64,000 nucleotides of DNA. Source: Phoronis australis (taxonomy: Eukaryota > Phoronida > Phoronidae). The notes below the pieces were generated by a model that saw only the letters and a program-made list of their open reading frames with translations, was not told where the DNA came from and searched no databases. The stretch is from contig NMRA01000094.1 in assembly GCA_002633005.1 (NCBI GenBank), positions 393,714 to 457,713 of the forward strand, read 5' to 3'. The position numbers and the translations under genes were made by a program. Positions 43,264 to 55,000 of this stretch are shown here, piece by piece. How positions within the stretch are numbered: position 1 is the stretch's first letter; every line of letters starts with the position of its first letter.

Positions 43264-44199
43264 ATCGATTTAAGGTTTTTTAGTGCAAGGTACCTTTTAT
43301 TTTCTGTAAGTTTCAGTAAAAATGCGATCTAAGATTATTTTTAAAGGTTGAAAAGTTGTAATTTTATAGGTGTGATGGACATACGTGACGCAGGTACAAA
43401 TTTGCCGTACATCTGTTACACAATTTCTGACTTAACAAATAATCCCTGGGATCTAAAATTTTGGACAGTAGTATTGAGTAACAAATTCAAAGAGACTCTT
43501 AAATAATTTTAATTTTGGTTGAAAACTTTTAACGTAACTAAACTTATTCACTTTGTGGTACCATGATACATATCCAGTTGACTTTTGACCCCAGGAGGTG
43601 CCAAAGTTGAAATGTTTTTTTTATAAAGCTTGAACTTCGTGTGATTGCACAAATTTGATAATTATCTTATTTATGACAATAATTAGCAACACACATGAAA
43701 ATCGACCTTTTCACAGAATTGCCCGGCTAATTTTTTAGGGTCAAGTGACCCCAAAAATGGGTCCGTTTAGGCAAAAATTGTCTCTCGGTTGACCTTTTCA
43801 AGGAATTGCCCAATTCAAACAGCTGCGAATAACACCCGTACGTAATGGTGTTCTAGTTAGACCCCTATTCAATACAACTGTTATGACCTTTTGTTGTTTG
43901 TGCAGGGATCTTGCGGTGATGCAATATGGCACCAAAAGGCAGCTTCACCTATCATTTGACGGGCCTACATCTGCATGATTGAACTCGCATGTTCTCATTT
44001 TGTTAAGGCTTTGCTAGGAGTACCTGGTTAGCTCAATACATCTAAAATAACAAAATTCCGTTAAAGTTAGGCTTCAAAACCTCAAGGCATTAAACAACCT
44101 TGGAAAGGAATTGACAAACCTGAACATCATGCCAAGGCACATTACAGATTCAGTGTCAACACTGCAGTCGTTGAATATGTAGTACAAATAAGAGCAGAG

Positions 44200-44475
44200 T
44201 CTTCTGATATAGGCTGTACAACAAGACATGGTGCGCAGTCAATTATCTTCTGATATAGGCTGTATAACAAGACATGGTGCGCAGTCAATTATCTTCTGAT
44301 ATAGGCTGTACAACAAGACATGGTGTGCAGTCAATTATCTTCTGATATAGGCTGTACAACAAGACATGGTGCACAGTCAATTATCTTCTGATATAGGCTG
44401 TACAACAAGACATGGTGCGCAGTCAATTATCTTCTGATATAAGCTGTACAACAAGACATGGTGCGCAGTCAAGTA
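44200..44475. repeat. 46-bp minisatellite, six units
   Basis: Unit tcttctgatataggctgtac aacaagacatggtgcgcagtcaatta with single-base variants. Confidence 0.95.
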
Positions 44476-45227
44476 TCTACTGGAAACGTGATTAAAATGG
44501 AATGGATAACTAGATAATTAAACTTATCATTGACAAATAATTCACTTCCACTTGTCACTAAAATGTAATAAAACATGCTACCTAATTTGATTCAAAACTG
44601 AATGATGGATTCCCTAATGATTTGACCAATAATTCACAGAAACCAGTGTAGAAGATAAGATAGCAAAAGTGCACATCTGTAATGACAGCACCTGATAGTG
44701 TAATGTATGGTAAAACCTGATTAACTGCTCTGCTTCAATTACCTGGTAGTTTGATGCCACTTTCCCACTCCATGGGATTCCCGGACTTAATAAGCCATCA
44801 CAACTTCAAAATAAGTGAATTAATGTGCAGAGATGCATAGCTCCGCTGCAGTGGAAACATTTACTCCACATCGATTGGAATAAACACTAGAGGTCATCGC
44901 ATCAATCACACGAGTCTAAACGAGACATTGTCATTCGCGCTCTCAATAGTCATGTATAAAGGAATAAACGGAACAGAAATGTAACAGAGAATAACACCAA
45001 TCAGTCTGGCATTATTCACTGTAAATGGCGAGAGATGTTTATTAATGCTGAATCCACGAGAGTGTGATTCAAATACGCCATCTGGTGTTTGATCCCAGTA
45101 ACTCTGATGTCGTCAGTCAATGGGAAAGGTAAGTCGGGCTTGTGATGGAATTGCCATAGACCAGAGTTCCCTTAATGGAAAAGCGACACAATTGTAATAC
45201 ATAATGCATTTAACTATTGTAGTAATA

Positions 45228-45370
45228 GCCGAGATCACCCGACTCGGAAATCGAACCAGCGACCCTCATAAAACCGGCAAGCGTGCTAACCATTCAGCTA
45301 ATAGGCAATTGCCCGTTAGCGAGTAGCTAACAGAGGCTCACATAATTCACCGGAAGCACATCTACAACAT
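45228..45370 (-). mobile_element. tRNA-derived SINE, copy A
   Basis: On the minus strand it shows A-box TAGCTGAATGG (45,290-45,300) and a B-box close to GGTTCGATTCC with one inserted base. The tail includes agctaacagaggctca and ends at ctacaaca. Pol III promoters of this type drive SINE transcription. Confidence 0.75.
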
Positions 45371-45614
45371 TCCCCCCTTTCCTACGGAACGGGCACGCAA
45401 CCAGGAAGGTGAACACCAGGATGTCTCGCATACAGGTCATCAACGTCCCTTGGTACCTTTATCACCATAACACAGGTGAACACAAGGTAGTCTCTCATAC
45501 AGGTCCTGGACTCCTGGAACCTTCCACGTGCGCCGTCCCGAGGTCCGTGGGTACTAGTTGGCAGTGCTTCATCGGTTGATCATCCGTTTGTGGACTACGC
45601 CATTTGTAATAATT

Positions 45615-45755
45615 GCCAAGATCACCCGATTCGGGAATCGAACCAGCGACCCCCATAAAACCGGCAAGCATGCTAACCATTCAGCTAATAGGCAATTGCC
45701 CATTAGCGAGTAGCTAACAGAGGCTCATATAATTCACTGGAAGCACATCTACAAC
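45615..45755 (-). mobile_element. tRNA-derived SINE, copy B
   Basis: About 95% similar to copy A by eye. A-box TAGCTGAATGG at 45,677-45,687 and a perfect B-box GGTTCGATTCC at 45,634-45,644 on the minus strand. Both copies share the same ~60-bp non-tRNA part, showing a repeat family rather than a tRNA gene. Confidence 0.8.
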
Positions 45756-45919
45756 ACTATAGTACCTGATGCACTTATTAGTCTTAGTATGTTTGAGTTT
45801 CAATACCACAGTTTGAACTATATGTGTGTGCCACTTTCTTTAATAAGCCGCATGTGTGCAATCTAGCTTTAGTAGACAGAACCAACGTCTCAACTGGCCT
45901 CAGACTGAGGCTCAGTGGA

Positions 45920-46100
45920 AGCGATGGTGCTGTCTATACTGTGTTGTATTACTGCAGGTTCACTAGCTAAGCTAACTAAGCGATGGTGCTGTCTATACTG
46001 TGTTGTATTACTGCAGGTTCACTAGCTAGGCTAACTAAGCGATGGTGCTGTCTATACTGTGTTGTATTATGACTGCAGGTTCACTAGCTAGGCTAACTGG
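45920..46100. repeat. 59-bp minisatellite, three units
   Basis: Unit agcgatggtgctgtctatac tgtgttgtattactgcaggt..gctaacta; starts at 45920, 45979 and 46038. Confidence 0.93.
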
Positions 46101-46773
46101 AACAAGAGTGGTAAAAGCTCAGTCAGCAGATGAAACAGTTTATATTCTAAAAACATTGCAATTGAGCGCTTTCTTTAGGTAATATTACATGTTTTGAAGA
46201 TGTTGAATAGTGGGTGTCGATCATGGGTACAAACTATCATGAGCCAAGTGCACAGGTGGACTTTGGGGAGCACAAGGGGCCTAAATTACAGTCTTCCTCA
46301 AATTAATGTTTCCTGGGAAAAAGATAAATTCGATACTCTCCAGAAATATCTCTGAATACAGTGAACCACACAGCCTCTACCTCTACCTGGACCCAGTACC
46401 AGTACAGTAGACGGTGAAGCTTCACACGCCGGAAGATTTTCGGCGAATTATGTCTCATACTGAATAAAACATCTAATTGCTTGCCTGTTAAATCCTTACT
46501 AAAAGTACCATGTCTGCATTGCTTTGTTTCCTTTTCTGTAACATGATTTCAAGATGAAAAAATCAAACGTGATTCGCGATGACACATTTTCACGACACTT
46601 TGACCCACATCTTGTTCACTTTGTGATCAATAGAGAGCGCTGTAACATCGCGACTACATCGCCACCTGTGGTAGCCCTAGGGCAACTTTACTTTGGTCCG
46701 CTAACATGTAGGGAGCAGGACAATGTCATGTAGCCAGATGCTGTCAGACGAAAAACATGCCACTTTGACACTA

Positions 46774-47736
46774 CAGTGGCGGATCTAGGATATCGAAATG
46801 GGGGGCCCAACATTTTGTCTGTAAACATTTGCTCAAAGCACGATTGTAGATGCGCATAGCACCGAATCGGGTCGGGAGGGGGGTTTGCCCGCCCAGGAAA
46901 TTTTTCTGTTTTTTCCTCTAAAAATCAAGCATTTTCCTTGATTCCCGAAGTATTATCCAAGAAAAAAAAAGGCAAAATAAAAAACACAGAGAAAGTGTCA
47001 AACAGGAAAAACTGCAAGCACTACAGACTCGAACTCATGACGTGGCAGATAGAGAGCGCGTGCTTTACCACTGCACCACCAGGATTTGCACTCCTAATTT
47101 GATTCTAACAGACCTACATGTTTATGGTTCACAGAGTTTACGCGCGAAACCTCCTTCTTTTGTAATGCTTATTACATGTTTTATATTTTGTGCAATCAGT
47201 TCGTAACAACTTTGTTGTATTTAAAATAGTCTTCAATTGCCGTTTTCTGTGTTGGCAATAATGACGCGATTGCTTTGGAAATCGTCTTAAGTTAAGGTTT
47301 GACAAAGAGAGAATTATGAGTTTCTGAGTGATTCACTAAGGCTTCGATCTTACCAGCAGCTTCTGTTTTTTCATCATCACTCAGATTCCATTTTCTTTAA
47401 AAAATGAAGTAATTTTCTTCATTGCACAGTGGAGCAGACGACGGAAACGGAGTCGTGGTGCCCAGCGCCACTGCCGGTCGCCTGGGATATCGCGGGAGAG
47501 CCGATAGCTCCGTTACGATTGCGCCGTGTTCCGAATTTGACACTTGAAATTGGATCTGAGCCACCCCCCTCCCCCCAACACTAAAACTGCACACATTTAA
47601 ACCTTGTTTCAGCCGTATAATTTTAATTACCGGGGTTAATTATTAAACTCAACATTTCCCTACGGTCTTGCTGTTTTATTTTTTTGCGGCAGCCAAGGGG
47701 GGGCCCTACCCCCCCCCCAAATCCGACTACGCACTA
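46774..47736. mobile_element. Possible hAT-like element or two abutting ends
   Basis: Left end cagtggcggatctagga is typical of hAT termini. Near 47,700-47,736 a C-run then ccgactacgcacta is the kind of sequence seen at an opposite end. The two ends are only loosely similar, so they may belong to different elements. Interior holds a SINE-like tRNA segment. Confidence 0.35.
47021..47094 (-). mobile_element. tRNA-related SINE head
   Basis: Minus strand reads TGGTGCAGTGGTAAAGCACG (A-box) and GAGTTCGAGTC (B-box) at tRNA-like distance. No CCA-stem pairing was checked; most likely a SINE head of a family different from the 45-kb copies. Confidence 0.5.
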
Positions 47737-48220
47737 AAGCAATGCTTAGCGATCTTTTCTGTTTTTTGATAGCGTTCCTACTTCTCGGTCTCGTAAATTG
47801 CCTCTTTGGCGAACAGTTTTTGACCATACCCATGATTTCCTTGATGTGTTGTTTGGCAGTTGGGCCCAGCCGACCCCCTCGCTGGTTCTGGTGCCCGCTT
47901 TGAGTGGTAGCCACCACGCAGGTAGCAGGCAGTAGCACGCGCTGTATCATTGGTTGATATAACCTCGGCCGTCATTAGTTAGCTTTATAAAAAGTGAGAA
48001 AATGAACTATTTTTAGCCTATAATTAAGTGGCGTCACCGACGGTAGCAGCTAGCCAAGCAACTCATGGCTCCGGCACCCCGGTAGGGCGAGGGGGGCCCG
48101 GCGAATTGGGCAAAAACTTGAGGTCCGCCTTAACGAAACAAAAAGTCCGAGTAAAGAGACAAAAGTCCTCGCTGCCTGTTGAGGATTGCCCCATGACGTA
48201 CCTTTCCCACCTGAAAATTG

Positions 48221-48247
48221 ACCGTCGGACGACCATCGTCCGACGGT
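48221..48247. other. Perfect 12-bp palindrome with 3-nt spacer
   Basis: ACCGTCGGACGA and TCGTCCGACGGT around cca, in a GC-rich patch (48.0-48.3 kb). Confidence 0.8.
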
Positions 48248-48895
48248 TGGAGTTAGCTAATGCGAACACAATAGCCCATTGAATTCAGTACAGCTGCTTG
48301 AGCTGCTTCATGGTCACGTACGTAATCCTTTATGACACCTCATTATGCCATAAAGCTACGTGCTGGTCGACTGTTGGCAAAAAAAATAAAGTTTATTTTA
48401 AAAATCTACCTGCCTAACAGAATTCCTCGCTTAAAACTAAGCATTTTAGAACTTTGAATTTTCTTTCTAGGCCAGAAAATATTTTTTTTTTAATATAAAA
48501 ATTTACCACCTTGTGTACGAGCAGAGCGTATGTTGTGATTCGCCGCCATGAGGCAACTTATAATTTCCTACCAAAAGGCCAAAATGTACCACAATCAATT
48601 TGATTCAATAAAAAGCAAGTTTCATTATATAACATATTACACAATAAGAAGAAATATTTTGTTAAAACGAATAGCAATTGAGAACTTGTTTTTAAGCGTA
48701 GGTATACAGTCGTCATTTTTCGAAGTAAACAATCCCACGTGCTTCAGTCGAACTTCCAGTGATGTTGAGTACGCCTACGTAGTTTGCGATCGCGGATTTT
48801 TTTCAAAGTAGGCGAGAAGTGCCAAGCTGTGGATAAGCAGGGCAGACGCCGACCGTGCATGGATGAGCGTGTAAGCACTAATCTGTTTCGTTAAG

Positions 48896-50073
48896 TTTCC
48901 CGACTGGCCTGGACACGGAAACTCGAAAGAGACGTGGACTCGAGTGAAATTCAACACGGTCAACTACCCAAAGCTCAAGCGCTTAGGGAATAGAGGTAAG
49001 TACTAAGGTACACAGTGACAGGATACAACCAGAGAATGGTGCACATTTTAACGTAATATTTCTTGCGCGTTAGGTCTACTATTTTTGTTATGTGAATTTA
49101 TAACAGCCTTCAGGCCTTCCCCGTATCAATTGTTTCTCGCAAACCTGCTCCCATGTAAGTACCTAGGCCTACCCCTAGGCAACACGTAGCCCCTCCGCTC
49201 GCTAAATTTCACTTAAAAAAGCGCTTACTTTCTTCAGCGATCATTTCTGATTCTGTACATATCTTCCATGAAGCATGTTTGTTGAAGTAAGATGATTATG
49301 GCGAAGAATTCGAATTCCACTTTTTAGTAGCCGTTAACTTTTTCATCGCGCGCGACAGCCACAATCCATTTCCATTGAGTTAGGCAAGGACAAGCGCCAG
49401 ACTGAGAGAGCACGTGACCTCGCGTGTGACACTTGCAAAATAGCATTGCAGATATTAGGTGGTTTTTTAAGATTCGTGTCCCATGCACTGTGTGCATTTA
49501 CAGGCGTGACTTTACGTGACTTCCTCGGCATTCACGGCGATGTAATTTACCTTACCTACCTCGTAATGACTGATTTTTTGAGAGTTCGATTTTAAGCTGA
49601 ATTGTTGTGGAAATTTTTGTGAGGGTGGGTTGTTTGTGTGATTACGCCGAATAGATTTTTATTAGGCGATGGTCATTGCCTAGATTTTTATAGACTTTAA
49701 TAATTACATTCAAAAGTGATGAAACCGTTAACATTAAAAAATACTAAATTACAGTCTTATTTGATTTAACTTATATTTTTCCTTCTGTATACTTTGTGTT
49801 TCATACTTGCCTTTGAGGAAAAGTGAATGAGATTTTCAACATGCATTACACCCTGCAAGTCGGGTACGTGTTATGAACTCTAACTTTGTATGCCTTTTTT
49901 CAGTCAGTGGATTTTTCAAAGGGAAACAACGCAGAGGTCCCAAAGCAAGAGTGTTGTTTAATGGTGACACAGTGAACTACTTAACACAAGATGGAGACCA
50001 AACAAGGATTAAAAAATACATGAATGACCGGCCAATCAGAAACGCCGATGTAAAAAAAATTAGGGAAAATTAA
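48896..50073 (+). CDS. Candidate two-exon gene of unknown function (partial, 3' end)
   Basis: Exon A (about 48,896-48,995) encodes PDWPGHGNSKETWTRVKFNT and ends AGAG|gtaagt, a strong donor. Exon B (49,904-50,073) begins after ttttttcag and continues in the same frame as VSGFFKGKQRRGPKARVLFN to a TAA at 50,071. Joined, this gives about 89 residues, basic and Lys/Arg-rich. I do not recognise the family. The exon A acceptor is weak, and no start codon is identified; upstream exons may exist. It could instead be the tail of an unlisted transposon gene. Confidence 0.4.
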
Positions 50074-51572
50074 GTCAGATACCTACTTGCTGGCTACCAC
50101 CTAGCGGCATGCAGGGAACCAGCGAGGCACGCAGGTATTATTTAGTTTTCCTGGGGAAATTTTTTACACCGGGGTTTCTGATTGAATGGCCGAATTCTGA
50201 ACAGGTAGCGCTTTACACAAACAAACTGACATGATTGACGGAGGAAGTGTAAATGTGGTCTGTTGTAGGCTACAGACAAATCGGTGCTTATTGTGGTTGC
50301 GCCTTTTCGGTATGCATCTTTCTACTGTAGCTGACTTTTGTTTACCTTGCTGACCTGTATTCATACAGTATGAATATCGCACCAGTTAAATCGGCCAGAT
50401 GTGTGTTTACTGTACATGTAGGCCCTATGTGCTTCAAGCTTGCGGCTATTAAACATTACTTCAGAAACGAAATAGTTGCTACTACGCCACTAGCATGGTC
50501 AAGTTTGGAGAAGTCGAATTGCCCCCCTTCCCTTCTTACGGGCCTGGTATGATACTGAACAGTTTTTTACTTAGAAGTCTCATAATTAAAGCCTTTTTGT
50601 GTGCTTTTGTAGTGCATCTTGTTCAGCTTCTAGTTGGTCTGTATCCATTGTAATTAGATTCAATATTAAACCTCTCATTGTTTTAACTAAATCGGACGAT
50701 TCTCTTTCGGGTAATTGTAATTGTATCACATTATTGTATTTCTTAAAAAATGTTTCAAAAATGAGATAATATTAAAACTTTGTGTTGAAGTGATGGAAAG
50801 TGTTTGTAAACTTTCGAATTCTCAAAGTGAGCCTTTTGTAGAGGAAAGGCGCCGCCACTTTGGAACAAGTAGGAATTACAAAATGTACCCTTCCCACAGA
50901 TCGGTCTTCTGTGAAAACGTTCAATATACACCCTTGAGCAGCAAGTCCCCGAATTGGGGTTGAAACCTGGCCTGTGATGGTTGTTATTCGACCGTTTTCA
51001 TCGAAGTTCCGTAATTGCTGAAGCACTGTTCAGAACATTAATTATTGGGAGGAATAATTCTGACGCCTAGTGAAAGACGCGGACCTGCTAAGTGTTGCCC
51101 ACAAGATACTAGTGATGTGTCTTTTATTTGGCTCAGTGTAGAAACTGAAAACACGTTCAAGAATGTCTGTCTATTGGCAAATAATGATTAATTTATTTCA
51201 ATTACTGTCCATGACCTCAGTACAAGTAATTAAGTTGTACCGTAAAACTCTGGCTGCCTAATACTACAGCCTTCATATAGTTAGAGTATGTCTCCATATT
51301 GGAATATCAAAAGCCATGGCTTTATATTTGGAGTCGTTTGCACCCTGGGGTGAACAAAATCATTCATTGATTAATGGAACTTCAACATATGGGTCTTGCT
51401 TTGAAAATACACCAGGAAGGGAACAATAATAAATCTGAACTAATTGATATACATGTACATAATTCATTAAATACACGACACTTTGTTCTTAACAATCTTT
51501 ATTCCGTTCTGTTCGTATCATCGGAACAAAGATCTACACTGAACAGAACAATTGGCACATACACACATGCAC

Positions 51573-51604
<32 letters not shown>

Positions 51605-51618
51605 GTATATGTATATGA

Positions 51619-51651
<33 letters not shown>

Positions 51652-52020
51652 TGTGTGTGTGTGTGTGTGTATACATGTTTCATTGAAAACACGACAGATC
51701 AAAGTCGTGTTTTCAATGAAATATATATGTATATATTTATTTATGTATATATTTATATATATATATTTATATATATCTTGTATAGTATACATAAACCATT
51801 AGGGACACCGTTATCAATTTTCGTCTCTTTAACACGTGTGTTAGTTTACTAAATGTAAAAAGGCAAATTAATCACACTTGAAAATTTCTTTTTAATTTTA
51901 AAAACGGTGGCTGTAGTTATTTTCATAACAAATTAGAGATTTGGAGACCAAAAACAAAAGTAGGGTACATTAAAGAGGCCATCGCCAATTTAGAACATAG
52001 AAAACTCCTCAAAAAGATAC
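50074..52020. other. Unassigned intergenic stretch with microsatellite
   Basis: No gene recognised. A compound (CA)n-(TA)n-(GT)n microsatellite lies at 51,562-51,775, and a perfect 18-bp hairpin inside it at 51,678-51,721. Confidence 0.5.
51562..51775. repeat. Compound CA/CG/TA/GT microsatellite
   Basis: acacacacgcgcgc, then long (ta)n, then (gt)n, then ta-rich tatttatata. Produces spurious Tyr/Ile and Cys/Val frames. Confidence 0.95.
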
Positions 52021-52029
52021 CGCTGAATA

Positions 52030-55000
52030 GTCCGAAGCTTCACAAGTCCGACAAATGCTGGCATTTTTAAAAAGTCCATACGGTAGGTCCCAATGGTCAT
52101 AAATCTAAAGTGCGAAGGATTATGAGTCCGAAAGTTCACAATTCCGACAAAAATTTAGGGTTTCGTTATTAGCGGGGAAGGAATATGTGCAAATTTGCAA
52201 AAAATGGGCACTTTGTGACAAGTTTTTGCAATTTGATACGCTGTTAGGTTTTAGCAAAAGAAATTCAAAAAAACACCGCAAACAAAGTGTGCTTACCCCC
52301 TGGTGGTTATTACGCGCAAAATCCAATATGGCCGCCGCCGAAAATGGAAATTGGCATATGTTGGCTATTATTATCACTAGAACAAATTGTGATATCATCG
52401 TTTCAATATTTTGGGGGGTGAGAAGTTCATTTTTGGTGCTAGTTCTATGTTTTGGGGTCCATTCCAACGCAAAACGATACTTTCAAAGCAAATGTCATTC
52501 ACAAATAACTCAAATTTATATTGGTCCTCGTATAATTTACTTTGTTTAATTAATGGGTATATCGATGTGATTCACTGCACAAAATTCCAAAATTACCATT
52601 TTCCAAAACCAGGTTTGAACAAAATAGGACTTGTCCAGCTGACTGTGACAATACTTCTAGACTGAGACTATAGAAACATATATATTTTATTAGCAACTGA
52701 CTGAACAGAATTGTCTACCAAATACTGGTGGCTGCTTGTTTGTATCATGTATGCATACTAACTTATAAAACAACTAGATATTGAGAAAGATGAAATGTCA
52801 GGTATAAGAGTTGTTGCTGGTGCAGGCACCTTCACATTTGACCACTGTGGTACACCGGCCAAGTCCAGCTCGGTGGCACTTACAATTGCCTTTGCAGGCA
52901 ACAACACAGCTACAAGTAGCGAACACAACTGGCTTACATCTTCCAGATCTGACCAATATGGCACTCATTTTGTGGCTCTAGTATTCCATTTCCAACCCCA
53001 TAGACATGGTTTGGTATCTGGGGTTTTATTGGCAAGAGACTGTTTCCAAACAAAAGCTGCAGTGAGCAGGGAACGCTTACCATGTTGGAATGAAGCATGC
53101 TGTGTTGGTGGTAGTGATTCAGGAGTCTTGAGTCCATGGGTGAACAGAAGCTTTCATGCGTCATTCACAGGGTGTGTCCCTCAGTTTTTACTGTATTTTA
53201 GTACTATTCAGCGTTCAAGGTGTCGTAAAAGAATTGAGTCAAGTGTGAGGGTAGTTGGGTCATAAGTGATGGCAATAAAAGTAATTGTGACCTCGGGGAA
53301 AGCAGCCCAAGCATTCCATGGTTTTTCAATCCTGAACATTGCTGAGACGACATCACAACCTGTCAGTACATGGAAGAGTGGGATGACTTCACATTTCTGC
53401 GGCCCAAGATTTTGAGAGATTTGGTGGACAGAAATATCCATATAGTTTTCCAGATGCAAATCCAATCCACAACTCTTAGAGGCCTTGCTTGTGAAAGAAG
53501 CTGACTGCTAGAACCACCGCGACACTGACAACTGTCCTAAGGTAAGCCTTGGTGTCATCCTGAACAGCTGCATGTTGCAAATACATCATCATCCTCGTGT
53601 CAGCTACTGTCTACAGCCATGGAAACAACGGTGATACGTCTGTTGGTTTGCTGCTGAATATTAGGTCGGCATTTGTGGTAAGAAGTTGGTACTGTGAATC
53701 GGCTGTGCTGCCCAGAAGGTCGTCGAAGTCGAACTGGAAGAGCTCGTCCTTGTTTTAACAATTTTGAGGAATGTCTGCCACTGAGTTCCCCTGGGCATTG
53801 GTATCTTAGCCGAAACCCGTGTTTGTCGCCATTCAGTCTCACCACGCTTCACATGAGTCTATAACTTCAGACTATCCTCTCCGTATGTGTCCCAGACTGC
53901 ATCCAGTCTTCTTGTGCCCTCTGCCATCTGGCTTTGCACTTATGGCACCAATTGCATCTGTTGTGTATACTTCCCAAACACTTTTGCACGCTGGGGTTAT
54001 ATAAGAAGTATTGTGGCGGCCACATCGAGAACCACAGAAGCTCCTTTGACTGCTTGAGATCGGCCAGGAACGGGCATGCCAGGCAGACATGAAAGAATAT
54101 CAGATATGGTTCCTGACAGAAGTTTACCTCTACCGCATAAAGATGGGGTTCACGCTGATTTTCGTGCTAGAAAACTCTACGATCTCTATTCCAGGACGTG
54201 CTTGGAGTGACATAAACATCTTAGTGATGATAGCCGTGTTCGCTTTGGCAGATCCCAGCTTGTCAATATTCTTTTTCAAATCAGTGGGTGGTCTGTTGGC
54301 GAAAGTAAACAAGTTGGTCCTTGGGTTTATTTCAGACAATAGTTTGGTAACAATTTCTGTGAATTTGGTTTGACCAATGTTCGGATGTTCCCTAAGGCAA
54401 TTGATGATCTCAGGATCTATGATCTCACCAGTGTCCAAGGTAATAAGATCTGAGCAAGTCTCCTTGAACGGATTGACAACTCGACCCTCCTTCACAAGGT
54501 CGCAGAGAGCTTTGAGGTCCTTCAGAAACTTTGTTTGTTCAGCAATAGACGACTCAGGATGCTTCAGATTGTCATTGTTTCTTGATGCTGAGAAGCATGC
54601 ATCCTCAAACTCATCAATTAACCTCAACACTTCTGACCTTAAGAGCTCAATCATTACTTGTCTTCTTGTAGAGTCCCTTTGCACCACTGTCCTCCTTCAA
54701 GAATTTCATACTGTGCTCTTGGCTCAGGTCAAAGAAAACTTCCAGTCACTACATTGAACAACAAAATTCCCTTCCATGAAATCTTCGTCCACTGAAGGGT
54801 GGGTCTGTGGAAGTTGTACCATGGCTCTCAAGAAAAAAGGCATCCAGCGTAATTCGTATGTCCAAATGCAAAAAAACCATGGACACAATTCTTCACATGG
54901 GCTTTTAAAGTCAATGGCCAATTGCCCAGTCTCTGACCTCGAATGAAGCGACAGTTAATTAGCAGGTAGTCTCTTACAATTTTCCAGTAACAAACTGTTG

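Larger units (their letters stand above)
39823..43815. mobile_element. Possible ~4-kb DNA element with AATTGGGCAATTCC ends
   Basis: Left aattgggcaattcc near 39,823 faces ggaattgcccaatt near 43,802. Repeats of gtgacggac[ga]tac occur inside at 39,838, 40,003, 40,208 and a variant at 43,376. The interior has a 41-bp array and no recognised transposase. Boundaries and identity are inferred; the 14-bp termini are short. Confidence 0.4.

Noticed and set aside
45228-45692. Functional tRNA genes
   Set aside because: Both copies share a long non-tRNA tail and have imperfect stems; SINE is the better explanation.
48548-48811. 87-codon plus-strand frame with excellent Kozak context
   Set aside because: AT-rich composition, Ile/Lys/Tyr-rich product and no plausible donor to the 48.9-kb exon; not supported enough to call a gene.
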